NCBI GenBank assembly: GCA_016716605.1
Contig: JADJWA010000001.1
Location: 372,001 to 436,000 of the forward strand
Length of the DNA: 64,000 bases
Source: Flavobacteriales bacterium
GTDB lineage: Bacteria > Bacteroidota > Bacteroidia > Flavobacteriales_F > PHOS-HE28
Reading direction: 5' to 3'
In this document: positions 25,087-34,200 of the stretch, piece after piece
Numbering within the stretch: the stretch's first letter is position 1
Layout of the letters: every line of letters begins with the position of its first letter
Notes under the pieces: model-generated
Database searches by the model: none
What the model was told of the DNA's origin: nothing
Seen by the model: only the letters and a program-made list of their open reading frames with translations
Made by a program: the position numbers and the translations under genes

Positions 25087-28000
25087 TTGCGCATTCCCCT
25101 CATCATATGGCTGCTGGCCCTTTCGGGCACCGTGCTGGGCGCATTCCCCAAAGCCACCTTCACGGAGAACAAGGGCCAATGGCCGGAACAAGTGCTTTAC
25201 CGCGCGCTGATCCCCGGAGGGGCCATGTTCGTGGAGCGCTCAGCCTTCACCTACGTGCTCTACAGCGACAGCCCGCTGCGGCATCACGGGCACGCGCACG
25301 ACGGTCACGACCACAGCGATGAGGGCAAGGCGCATGCGTACCGGGTGCATTTCGAGGGAGGGGCGGCGCGAATGCACTATAGCTCCGGCGCGCAGCCGCA
25401 GTACGAGAATTTCTTCGTTGGCGCCGATGAGCGCGCTTGGGGCACGGGCTGCTCGGTATTCGAAGAAATTCACCTGAATGATGTTTGGTCCGGCATCGAT
25501 CTGCGCATCAGCGGGAAGGATGGGATCAAGTACGACTTCATCGTGGCACCGGGAGTTGATCCCAGCGCGATCAAGCTGCGCTACGAAGGACACGATGAGC
25601 TCCGCCTAGAGCATGGCCAAGTGCTCGTGAAGCTATCAACGGGCACGGTGGCCGAAGGCGTGCCCGAGACATGGAAAGAGCAACTGACCAGCGCTGCCGG
25701 GGACTCAGGTAATTTGAATCTGACCTACGGTGCGCGTGAAGCGCACCCCTGCTTGTATCGCTTGGAAGGGGACCTGCTCACCTTCGAGGTGGAGCAACCC
25801 AAAGGCGCGCGCCTTACGATCGACCCACTGCTCACCTTCGGCAGCTATAGCGGCAGCACGGCAGACAACTTCGGCTTCACCGCCACCTACGACCACGACG
25901 GCCACCTGTATGGAGCGGGCATCGTGTTCAACACGGGCTACCCGCTCACGCTCGGCGTGCTGCAGGGCTTCTTCGCGGGTGGCAACATCGATGTGGGCAT
26001 CAGCAAATGGAGCCCCGACGGGAGCACATTGGTCTGGAGCACATACCTGGGCGGCAACGGCAGCGAGAGCCCGCACAGCCTTGTCGTGAACGATCTGGAC
26101 GAATTGTACGTGATGGGCGGAACTGGATCGAGCGACTTCCCCACCACCGCGGGGGCATTCGATGCGAGCTTCAACGCTGGCGGCGGCACAGTCACCTGGA
26201 CCAACATCCTTGGCGGTTACGGCTTCACGCTCCCTTCCGGTGTCGATGTGTACGTGGCGCACCTCAACGCGGCGGCCACCATGCTGATCGGCAGCACCTA
26301 CCTCGGCGGCAGCGGGCACGATGGGATCAACAACTCCACGGCGCTCACCCACAACTACGGCGACAACTTCCGGGGCGAGATCGCGCTCGATGCGGCCGGC
26401 AACCCCGTGGTGGCCACCAGCACACGCAGCACAGACATGCCCACCAGCCCTGGCGCCCCGCAGGGCAGCAACGGGGGCGGGCAGGATGCCTACCTCGCCC
26501 GATTCAACCCTTCGCTCACCACTCTGATGCTGGGCACCTACTTCGGCGGCGCGGGCGATGAGAACGGACTGGGCGTGCAATTCGACAGTACGGGGCGCAT
26601 CTTCTTGACCGGTGGCACCACCAGCGACAACGTGCCCGTGGCCGGCACGCCCTTCGACAGCACGCCCAACGGGGGCGCCGATGGATACGTGGCCCGCTAT
26701 GCTCCCGGCGGAGCGCTCCTCAGCACCACCTACCTCGGCACCTCGGCATACGACCAATGCTACTTCGTGCAACTGAACATCGCCGACGAAGTGTACGTGG
26801 TGGGCCAAACGCACGGGGCCTATCCGGTAACGCCAGGCAAGTACGCCAACACGGGAAGCTCGCAATTCATCCATAAGCTCAACAACGACCTGAGCGCCTC
26901 GCTGTGGAGCACGCGCGTCGGAAATGGCACGCTCACGCAGGACCTCAGCCCGACTGCCTTCCTGGTCAGCGATTGCGGCCAGATCTACCTCAGCGGCTGG
27001 GCGGGCAGCACCAATGGCAACGCCGGCAACAGCGGCAGCACCACCACGGGATCGGCGGTCACGGCCGATGCTTTCCAGGGCACCACCACCGGAAGCGATG
27101 TGTACCTGATGGTGCTCCAGCCCGAAGCCACGGCCCTCGCCTACGCTACATTCTTCGGAGGCGGCAGCGCGGAGCACGTCGATGGCGGCACCAGCCGATT
27201 CGATAAGAACGGCACCGTGTACCAGGCGGTGTGCGCGGGCTGCGGCTCACAAGATGACTTCCCCACCACGGCTGGGGCATGGAGCCAGGTGAATGGCAGT
27301 TCGAATTGCAACCTGGGCGTCTTCAAATTCGACCTCAGCCCGGCACAGGCGATCATCGGCATCGACGGGCCCAGCAGCATCTGCGCCGGAACCAGCGCGC
27401 AGTTCACCAACAACAGCATCGGCGGAACCGACTTCCTCTGGGACTTCGGCGATGGCAGCCCCACCAGCACCGCACAGGCGCCATCGCACACCTACAGCAT
27501 TGCCGGTGACTACACCGTGACCATGGTTCTCAGCGACAACAGCGGCTGCGCGCCCGGCGACACGGCCACGCTGACCATCACCATCCTCCCCTTGCCGGTG
27601 GCGGTGGCCGAACCGGTTGCACCGATCTGCCCGGGAGGCGACGCTCAGCTCAATGCCAGCGGCGGCGATGCATACAGCTGGTCGCCGCCAACAGGGCTCA
27701 GCAGCACGGCAATCGCGGATCCCGTGGCAAGCCCTGGCGCCACCACCAGCTACACGGTTACGGTGAGCAATGCTTGCGGCGATGATGATGCACAAGTGAC
27801 GGTAACCGTGATCGTGCCGGCCTACACGCTCACGCCCGACACGAACATCTGCCTTGGCGCGAGCATCGTGCTGCAGGCAACGGGCGGCGGCAGCTATGCA
27901 TGGGAGCCGAATCCGGTATTGAGCGACCCCGGCATAGCGAACCCAACGGCCTCGCCCGATACCGTAACCACTTTCCACGTGACCATTACCACGCCGGATG

Positions 28001-28989
28001 GCTGCATCGTTTCGGATTCAGTGACCGTGGGCGTGTATTTCGCTCCGCCGCAACCGCAGCTGCAGGACACCACGATCTGCTTCGGCACCAGCGCGCAGCT
28101 GAACGCCACACCCGCCGACAGTTACACCTGGGAGCCCGCCAACGGAATCAGCGCCCTCAACGTGCAATCGCCGATCGTCTCACCCACGATTCCCACGCTC
28201 TACATCGTTCACTTGATGAACTCCTGCGGATCGCTCACGGATAGCGCCTTCGTGGACATCATCTATGTCACCGCCGATGCATGGCCCGATACCCTGGTAT
28301 GCCCCGGCTACCCGGTGCCCTTGGGCGCAAGCGGTGGCATCGATTACGCGTGGAGCCCTGCGGCCGGCCTTAGCAGCGCGAGCATCGCCGATCCGATCGC
28401 CACGCCGGACGCGAGCACGCTCTACCAAGTGGTGGCCTTCGATGCCGTGGGCTGCAGCGATACGGCCTTCGCCTTCGTGGAGCTTCGTCCATGGCCCGAA
28501 GTGCAGGCAGGGCCTGATATGGTGATCGACTACGGCACAGTGGTGCAGCTCACCGCATCAGGCAATGGCGAATGGGTGTGGACGCCCGCCACGGGTCTGA
28601 GCGACCCGAGCAGCCCATCGCCATCCGTGCGTCCCGAAGAGAGCATCACATACACCGTGACGCTCACGGATAGCACGGGATGCACCAAGACCGATCAACT
28701 CACCATCATCGTCACTGGCAGCCTGTACATCCCGAACACATTCACCCCGGATGGCGACGACATCAACGATTTCTTCTTCGCACGCGGCAAGGACCTGGCA
28801 GAGATCGAATTGATGGTCTTCGATCGCTGGGGCCTGCTGATATGGAGCACCGACAAGCTCGGCGGCCGTTGGGACGGCACCTATCAGGGCACGCCATCGC
28901 CCATCGACACCTATGTCTGGAAGGTGAAGGCTAAGGAGCTCAGCGGCCGCAAGTACGATACGGTCGGCCACGTGAACCTGTTGCGCTGA
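25087..28989 (+). CDS. Giant secreted SBBP/PKD/Ig-like protein with type B (CHU_C) sorting domain
   Basis: A 1300-residue surface or secreted protein. I start at the TTG at 25087, since it gives a clean signal peptide (RIPLIIWLLALSGTVLGA) and a promoter-like box ends 18 bp before it. After cleavage comes a DUF7948-like domain (FTENKGQWPEQVLYRALIPGGAMFVE ... IDLRISGKDGIKYDFIVAPGVDPSAIKLRYEGHD), then SBBP-type propeller blades (TYLGGNGSESPHSLVVN, TYFGGAGDENGLGV), a PKD domain (FLWDFGDGSPTSTAQAPSHTY), about five Ig-like repeats built on LxAxGGxxYxWxPxxGLSxxxIxxPxAxP, and the C-terminal CHU_C domain (IPNTFTPDGDDINDFF ... LMVFDRWGLLIW ... DTYVWKVKAKE). Type B proteins are exported by T9SS and often kept at the surface; a role in adhesion or gliding is inference. 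Confidence 0.88.
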   Translation: MRIPLIIWLLALSGTVLGAFPKATFTENKGQWPEQVLYRALIPGGAMFVERSAFTYVLYSDSPLRHHGHAHDGHDHSDEGKAHAYRVHFEGGAARMHYSSGAQPQYENFFVGADERAWGTGCSVFEEIHLNDVWSGIDLRISGKDGIKYDFIVAPGVDPSAIKLRYEGHDELRLEHGQVLVKLSTGTVAEGVPETWKEQLTSAAGDSGNLNLTYGAREAHPCLYRLEGDLLTFEVEQPKGARLTIDPLLTFGSYSGSTADNFGFTATYDHDGHLYGAGIVFNTGYPLTLGVLQGFFAGGNIDVGISKWSPDGSTLVWSTYLGGNGSESPHSLVVNDLDELYVMGGTGSSDFPTTAGAFDASFNAGGGTVTWTNILGGYGFTLPSGVDVYVAHLNAAATMLIGSTYLGGSGHDGINNSTALTHNYGDNFRGEIALDAAGNPVVATSTRSTDMPTSPGAPQGSNGGGQDAYLARFNPSLTTLMLGTYFGGAGDENGLGVQFDSTGRIFLTGGTTSDNVPVAGTPFDSTPNGGADGYVARYAPGGALLSTTYLGTSAYDQCYFVQLNIADEVYVVGQTHGAYPVTPGKYANTGSSQFIHKLNNDLSASLWSTRVGNGTLTQDLSPTAFLVSDCGQIYLSGWAGSTNGNAGNSGSTTTGSAVTADAFQGTTTGSDVYLMVLQPEATALAYATFFGGGSAEHVDGGTSRFDKNGTVYQAVCAGCGSQDDFPTTAGAWSQVNGSSNCNLGVFKFDLSPAQAIIGIDGPSSICAGTSAQFTNNSIGGTDFLWDFGDGSPTSTAQAPSHTYSIAGDYTVTMVLSDNSGCAPGDTATLTITILPLPVAVAEPVAPICPGGDAQLNASGGDAYSWSPPTGLSSTAIADPVASPGATTSYTVTVSNACGDDDAQVTVTVIVPAYTLTPDTNICLGASIVLQATGGGSYAWEPNPVLSDPGIANPTASPDTVTTFHVTITTPDGCIVSDSVTVGVYFAPPQPQLQDTTICFGTSAQLNATPADSYTWEPANGISALNVQSPIVSPTIPTLYIVHLMNSCGSLTDSAFVDIIYVTADAWPDTLVCPGYPVPLGASGGIDYAWSPAAGLSSASIADPIATPDASTLYQVVAFDAVGCSDTAFAFVELRPWPEVQAGPDMVIDYGTVVQLTASGNGEWVWTPATGLSDPSSPSPSVRPEESITYTVTLTDSTGCTKTDQLTIIVTGSLYIPNTFTPDGDDINDFFFARGKDLAEIELMVFDRWGLLIWSTDKLGGRWDGTYQGTPSPIDTYVWKVKAKELSGRKYDTVGHVNLLR

Positions 28990-30009
28990 TCAACGCACGA
29001 ATGCCGAGCGATCCATGGCGAGCCATTCGAGCGCGGCACCGCTGAGCAGAATCTCCTTCATGGCCGCATCGTAGGGCATGCCCTTGATGAGCTCGCCGGG
29101 AACGAGCTCGCCCAAGGGGAACGGATAATCTGTGCCCATGGCCACCCGGTTCGCCCCGAAGAGATCGACCACATGCTTCAGCACGGCGGGGTCATGCACC
29201 AGCGCGTCGATCCAGAAGCGGCCGAGGTAAGCGCGCGGGTTCACGTTGTTGTCCACAGCGCAGAGATCCGGACGCATGAGGAAGCCGTGCTCGATGCGGC
29301 CTAGCGTGGCGGGGAAGGATCCGCCACCGTGCGCGAAGGCCACGCGCAGCTTCGGCAGTTTCTCGAAGAGCCCGCTGAAGATCATGCTCACGATGGCGGT
29401 GGTGGTCTCCACGGGCATGCCCACGAGCCAGGGCATCCAGTACTTATCCATGCGGTCGGCACCCATCATGTCCCATGGATGCACGAACACCGCCATGCCA
29501 AGTTCCTCGCAGGCTTGGAACACCTGCCGCAGGCGCGGCTCACCGAGGTTCATGCCGTTGATGTGGGTGCCGATCTGGATGCCCGCGAGTCCGATTGCCC
29601 TGCAGCGCTCCAGTTCCTTGATCGCGAGATCCGGCTCCTGCATGGGAACGGTTCCGAGCCCGACGAACCGGGCTGGCCAACGACGGACGATACCCGCGAT
29701 GTGGTCATTCAGGAACATCGAGAGGTCGAGCGTATCGTGCGGCTTGGCCCAGTAGCTGAACATCACCGGAACGGTGCTCAGCACCTGCACCTGCACGTGG
29801 TGCGCGTCGCACTCCTCGATCCGCACGCGCGGGTCCCAGCAATTGGCATGCACCTCGCGGAAGAACTTGTCGTCCATCATCATGCGCGCGCAGCCCGGCT
29901 TGTGGTGATCGAGGTGGATGAAGCCCCGATAGCCGTAGCGCGCACCGAAATCCGGGATGTCCTCCGGCAGGATGTGCGTGTGGATGTCGATGGAGAACAG
30001 TTCGGCCAT
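28990..30009 (-). CDS. 2-amino-3-carboxymuconate-6-semialdehyde decarboxylase (ACMSD)
   Basis: A 339-residue amidohydrolase-fold decarboxylase of kynurenine breakdown. It removes CO2 from aminocarboxymuconate semialdehyde, keeping flux from quinolinate. Metal-binding HxH is in SIDIHTHILPEDIPD at the N-terminus; further ligands are His in MAVFVHPWDMM, AFAHGGGSFPATLGRIEHGF and Asp in MGTDYPFPLGE. ACMSD-type substrate segments (CWDPRVRIEECDAHHVQVQVLSTVPVMFSYWA) are present. The length matches the family. It begins 10 bp after the dioxygenase that makes its substrate, giving a two-gene catabolic operon on the minus strand. Confidence 0.92.
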   Translation of the reverse strand: MAELFSIDIHTHILPEDIPDFGARYGYRGFIHLDHHKPGCARMMMDDKFFREVHANCWDPRVRIEECDAHHVQVQVLSTVPVMFSYWAKPHDTLDLSMFLNDHIAGIVRRWPARFVGLGTVPMQEPDLAIKELERCRAIGLAGIQIGTHINGMNLGEPRLRQVFQACEELGMAVFVHPWDMMGADRMDKYWMPWLVGMPVETTTAIVSMIFSGLFEKLPKLRVAFAHGGGSFPATLGRIEHGFLMRPDLCAVDNNVNPRAYLGRFWIDALVHDPAVLKHVVDLFGANRVAMGTDYPFPLGELVPGELIKGMPYDAAMKEILLSGAALEWLAMDRSAFVR

Positions 30010-30019
30010 GCGCGCGGAC

Positions 30020-30550
30020 CTACACGAAGCGTGGGTCGGCCTCCATCACGTAGCCGCATTTCTTGCAGGTGCGCAGGTCCGTGCTCGCGTAGAATTCCCG
30101 GAATCGTGGCAGGAAGTCCTTCTCGATGTCGTGCAGCACGAAGCGGTACTCATGCAAGCGGTTGTTGCACTGCTCGCAGTACCACTGCAGGCCGTCGAGC
30201 ATCTCGCGGTCGTCACGCTTCACCTCGATCACCAGGCCCACAGTGTTCGGCCCGCGACGCGGCTGGTGCGGGACATTGGCAGGCAGAAGGAACATCTCGC
30301 CTTGCTTGATCGGGACGGTCACCGCCTTGCCGTCCTCTTGGATGCCCACTTCGATATCGCCTTCGAGCTGGTAGAAGAGCTCCTCGGTCTCGTTGAAGTG
30401 GTAATCCTTGCGGGCATTGGGGCCCCCGACGATCATGACGATGTAATCACCGGCATCGGCGTAGAGGTTCTTGTTGCCGACTGGCGGTTTCAGCAGGTCG
30501 CGGTTGTCGGCGATCCATTGCTGAAGATTGAATGGGCGGCGGATGGGCAT
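30020..30550 (-). CDS. 3-hydroxyanthranilate 3,4-dioxygenase
   Basis: A 176-residue cupin dioxygenase that opens the ring of 3-hydroxyanthranilate to the unstable ACMS handled by the next gene. The start is the ATG at 30550 (MPIRRPFNLQQWIADNRDLL). Fe(II) ligands are visible as His and Glu in KDYHFNETEELFYQLEGD and His in LPANVPHQPRRGPNTVGLV; the substrate Arg motif is present. The C-terminus carries a rubredoxin-like second metal site with two CxxC pairs (YCEQCNN and TCKKCGY), as in the bacterial enzyme. A TACCTTTC box lies ~18 bp upstream. No kynureninase or tryptophan dioxygenase gene lies in the window. Confidence 0.94.
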   Translation of the reverse strand: MPIRRPFNLQQWIADNRDLLKPPVGNKNLYADAGDYIVMIVGGPNARKDYHFNETEELFYQLEGDIEVGIQEDGKAVTVPIKQGEMFLLPANVPHQPRRGPNTVGLVIEVKRDDREMLDGLQWYCEQCNNRLHEYRFVLHDIEKDFLPRFREFYASTDLRTCKKCGYVMEADPRFV

Positions 30551-30622
30551 GGCGTGCTCGATTGCCGCGAAAGGTAGTCGGGACCCGCTCTTGGATGGAT
30601 CCAGCGCCGACAAGAGCGCCCG

Positions 30623-31132
30623 TCAACGCTTCACGGAACGGCCGGCCTGCAGGAGCGCTGCGCCATTCGCCCGCATCATGTCGGCGGTGTACTGCTGATC
30701 CTGCACGAAGGCGAGCAATTGGCGGTTCCACTTCACCATGGCGAAGGGGAAATCGAGCACATCGGTATCGGCGCCCTCATACTTCTCCGCAGGCAGCATG
30801 CTCATCTCCATGTCGATGGGCACGAGGTTCTCGAGTTCGGCGGGCACCTTGCCGCGCGTGTCAACGAGCATGCGCTTGGGCAGGAAGCCCTCCTTCTGGA
30901 ACACGATGGCGAACTCCTTCTGCAAGCCAAGGCCCAGTCCGAAGCGGCCGTTCTTGTCGGTCACCTGCGTTCCGACCACCTCATTCCCGTCATACACCAG
31001 CACTTCGCAGCCGGGCAGTTTCTTATCGCCGTCGGTGATGCGGCCGGTGACCTCCAGGATGCGGCTATCGGTCTGCTGGGCCGAGGCGCTGTAACAGGCC
31101 AGTGCAGCGAACAGGAAAATCAGGCGGTTCAT
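30623..31132 (-). CDS. Secreted protein with carboxypeptidase-regulatory-like domain
   Basis: A 169-residue exported protein starting at the ATG at 31132 with signal peptide MNRLIFLFAALACYSASAQQ. Residues ~25-95 form a CarboxypepD_reg-like beta-sandwich (EVTGRITDGDKKLPGCEVLVYDGNEVVGTQVTDKNGRFGLGL...FAIVFQKEGFLPKRMLVDTRG). The C-terminal part is charged and helical (PFAMVKWNRQLLAFVQDQQYTADMMRANGAALLQ). There is no T9SS sorting domain, so a periplasmic location is likely. It lies 72 bp upstream of the dioxygenase on the same strand, but no functional link is evident. Confidence 0.65.
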   Translation of the reverse strand: MNRLIFLFAALACYSASAQQTDSRILEVTGRITDGDKKLPGCEVLVYDGNEVVGTQVTDKNGRFGLGLGLQKEFAIVFQKEGFLPKRMLVDTRGKVPAELENLVPIDMEMSMLPAEKYEGADTDVLDFPFAMVKWNRQLLAFVQDQQYTADMMRANGAALLQAGRSVKR

Positions 31133-31177
31133 GGCGGCCTTGTACCGGGCCCACCTCTCGGGGGTTACGCCCAAATG

Positions 31178-31209
31178 CGAAGGGGCAGGCCCCTAGGCCC
31201 GCCCCTTCG
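31178..31209 (-). terminator. Long GC-rich hairpin after the 1413-residue gene
   Basis: CGAAGGGGC/GCCCCTTCG (31178-31186 with 31201-31209) continues inward, after one mismatch, as GGCC/GGCC around a CCTA loop. It lies 16 bp after the stop of the large T9SS gene, as expected for a terminator, although only ATTTG follows instead of a long U-run. Confidence 0.6.
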
Positions 31210-31225
31210 TTGAACCCGTTCAGTA

Positions 31226-34200
31226 TCAGCGCACCACCCAGCGCAGGGTGGTCGCTTCGCCCTCGCCCAGCACGCGCACCGCATAGGTGCCGGGTGCGAG
31301 GCGGTCGCTCAGGTTCAGGCCATGCACCTGGCCCCTGGCCACCAGCGCACGTTCCTGATGCACCGTGCGGCCGCGCAGATCGATCACCGTTACCTCCACG
31401 GCGCCGTTCACCGGGCCCACGAGGCTGAAGTCGCCGTTGCTCGGATTCGGGAAGAGGCTCCAAGGCGTGTTGCTCGGGCCATTCAGGCCATCGCAGATGT
31501 CCACGTTGACCAGCACGTAATTCGAGCTCAGCGACACGCAGGTTCCGGTGGAGGTGATGTCAATCGCGGAGAGCCCGGGCTCGGCGCCTACCAGATCACC
31601 ATTGTGGCTCACGCCCCACACGCGGTACAGGCCCATGGGGGCGCTGTTGAAATCGAGCGAACCGCCTACGAGCACCGTGATGATCGCGTCGTTGTCGTCG
31701 GTGAGCAAGAAGCTGTACTGCTCACCGCTGGTGCTGCTGGTGATGAAGTCGATCACATCGGCCTCGGTGTCCTGGCAGACATCCACGCTGAACTGGCCAC
31801 CGCTGGTCTGCACCAGGCCGCCGTCACAAACCACCGTGGGCGTTTCGCCGGTTAGGCAGATGCTGAATGCGCCGCCGTTGCCGAAGGTGAAGTTGCTGTA
31901 AACCTGCACCACATAATCCGTGAAAGCCGACGTGGCGACCACGATCGGGTCGGTGGGCATGAGGTAGCAGCCAAGCTCATTGCCGCCACAGGCATCGAAG
32001 ATCGCAATGGCCCAATCCTCCATGGTGCCGGGGTCGAAGTTGAGGGTGACCTCTTCATTCTCACCGGCATTGAAGGTGTACCAAACATCGAAGAGATAGC
32101 TGCCTTCGTCGTCGCAGCTCGGCACGCTTCCATCCATATCGGCGTACGTGTTGTCGCCGCTCACGGCATTGGCCGGGCAATCGTCAACCAGATTGATCCC
32201 CAGCGGTGCGGCGCTGATGCAATCATCGTTGGCCGGGCTGCAATCGTTCACCGTGACCGGTGCGCCTGCCACATCGAGCGCGCCGCAGATGATGCCGCCG
32301 CCCTGCACCAGCAGCGCGTTGATGTCGAAGCCCGTGGTGACGCCCAACTCGATCAGGCCCGGGTCAATGGTGCTCGGATCGTACACGATGGTGTGGATCG
32401 TGTAGCTGCCTGGTGCGCTCACCGTGAAGACCGGCCCGCCGGAGAGCGCCACGATCGTAAGACCCGCGCCCTCGGTGAGCACATAGGCCGTCTCGTAGCC
32501 GCTTGGCACGCTGGGCAGGATCCCGTGCGTGGCACCGACCTGTGCCTCGCCCATCATCAGGCATACCGGGCTCTCGTCGATGGTCAATGTGCCGGCGTCG
32601 GCATCGCATTCAATGCAATACTCCACCACGATGGGTGCGCCCACCGCATCGAGGCTGGCGCAGATGCCCTCATCGGCGATGTACTGGAGCAGGTCCGCCG
32701 CCGTAGTGACACCGAACTCAACGATGCCCAGATCAAGCGTGGCCGACGTGAACACGAACGCATGGATGGTATAGGTGCCAGGAGCGAAAACGGTGAACTC
32801 CGGGTTGCTCTCTCCGTCCACGATCACCAGGTCAGGACCCTGGGTGAGGGCGTACACGAGCTCGTAACCCGGCGGCACCACCGCATCGCCGTTCGGGGAT
32901 GCGCTGATCACGGCCAGATTCTGATCGAGGTCGAAGCACACCGTATCCGCAGTCGCGGTAACAGTACCGGCCTCTGCGTCGCACGGCCCAGAGCAGTCGA
33001 TCACCTGGATGCTGGCGCCGATCACATCCAATGAGGCGCAGAGCTGGTTGTCATTGATGTACTGCAGCACATCGCCACCGGTGGTCACCCCCGGCACGAT
33101 GATCTGCAGGTCGAGCGAATCGGGATGGTACACCAGCGTATGGATCGTGTACTCACCTGCAGCGATCACGGTGAAGGAAGGGTCGGCATTGGCATCCAGG
33201 ATCACCAGATCAACGCCTGTGGTGAGCACGTACAGGACGGTGTATCCATCCGGTACGACCGCATTGCCGTCGGGCGTGGCGGCAAGGTCAGCTGCACCTC
33301 CATCCAGGCACACGATATCATTGTCTGCCGTGATGGTGCCAGCATTCGCTTCGCATTCTAGGCATTCAATCACCGATACGGGTGCGCCGGCCACGTCGAG
33401 GCTTCCGCAGATGGTTCCGCCGCCCTGGATGAGTTGGGCCAGGATCTCCGATGCTTGCGTGACCCCGGGGACCACACCGCTCAAATCGAGCGTGTTCGGG
33501 TCGTAAACGAGCGAATGGATGATGTAATCGCCTAAAGCGTCAACGAAGAAGGCTGGGTCGGCGCTGGTCTGTTGAATGATGAGGTCCGGGCCTGAGGTCA
33601 GGATATGGAGCACCTCATAACCGACCGGGACGGTGGGCAGGTCATTGAAAGCGGCGTCTATGAGCGTCGGGCCGTCCTCGAAGCAGACCTCGGGGCGGTT
33701 GGGCGAGAGGGTGCTGGCATCGGCATCGCAGGTAGCGGGCGCGGGACCGAGGACGCAGATGGTGAAGGTGTGCGTGGTGGGCGCGGCAGCCGCATAGTGG
33801 AATACGCGCAAGTAGTAGGTGTTGCCGATGGTGAGTCCGGTGAAGTTCAGGCTCACGCCCACGCCGGTGGCTCCATCCGCATAGCACACGATCGGCGTTC
33901 CATTGCAGCCCGTCGCGCCATCGCGCAGTTGCACCACCGGGTCGAATCCAGCGCTCACACCCACGTTCACCACATGCTCGGTGGCGGTGGCCACGAACCT
34001 GTACCAGACATCATCGTTCGGGTTTCCCAGGAAACCGGAGCAACTTACCAATCCAGCGATGCTCGCCGTGGCATTCTCCGTGGTTCCCGCCACCGGGTTG
34101 CAGATCGGATCCGGGATGAGCTCGATGGCGTTGGCGCATTCGTCGTTGGCCGGCACCAGGCCATTGGTGATGCAGATGGTGAAGGTGTGCGTGGCCGGGG

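Noticed and set aside
25705..27177. 490-codon open frame opposite the large type B T9SS gene
   Set aside because: It ends inside the propeller region, has no start signal and shows antisense composition only.
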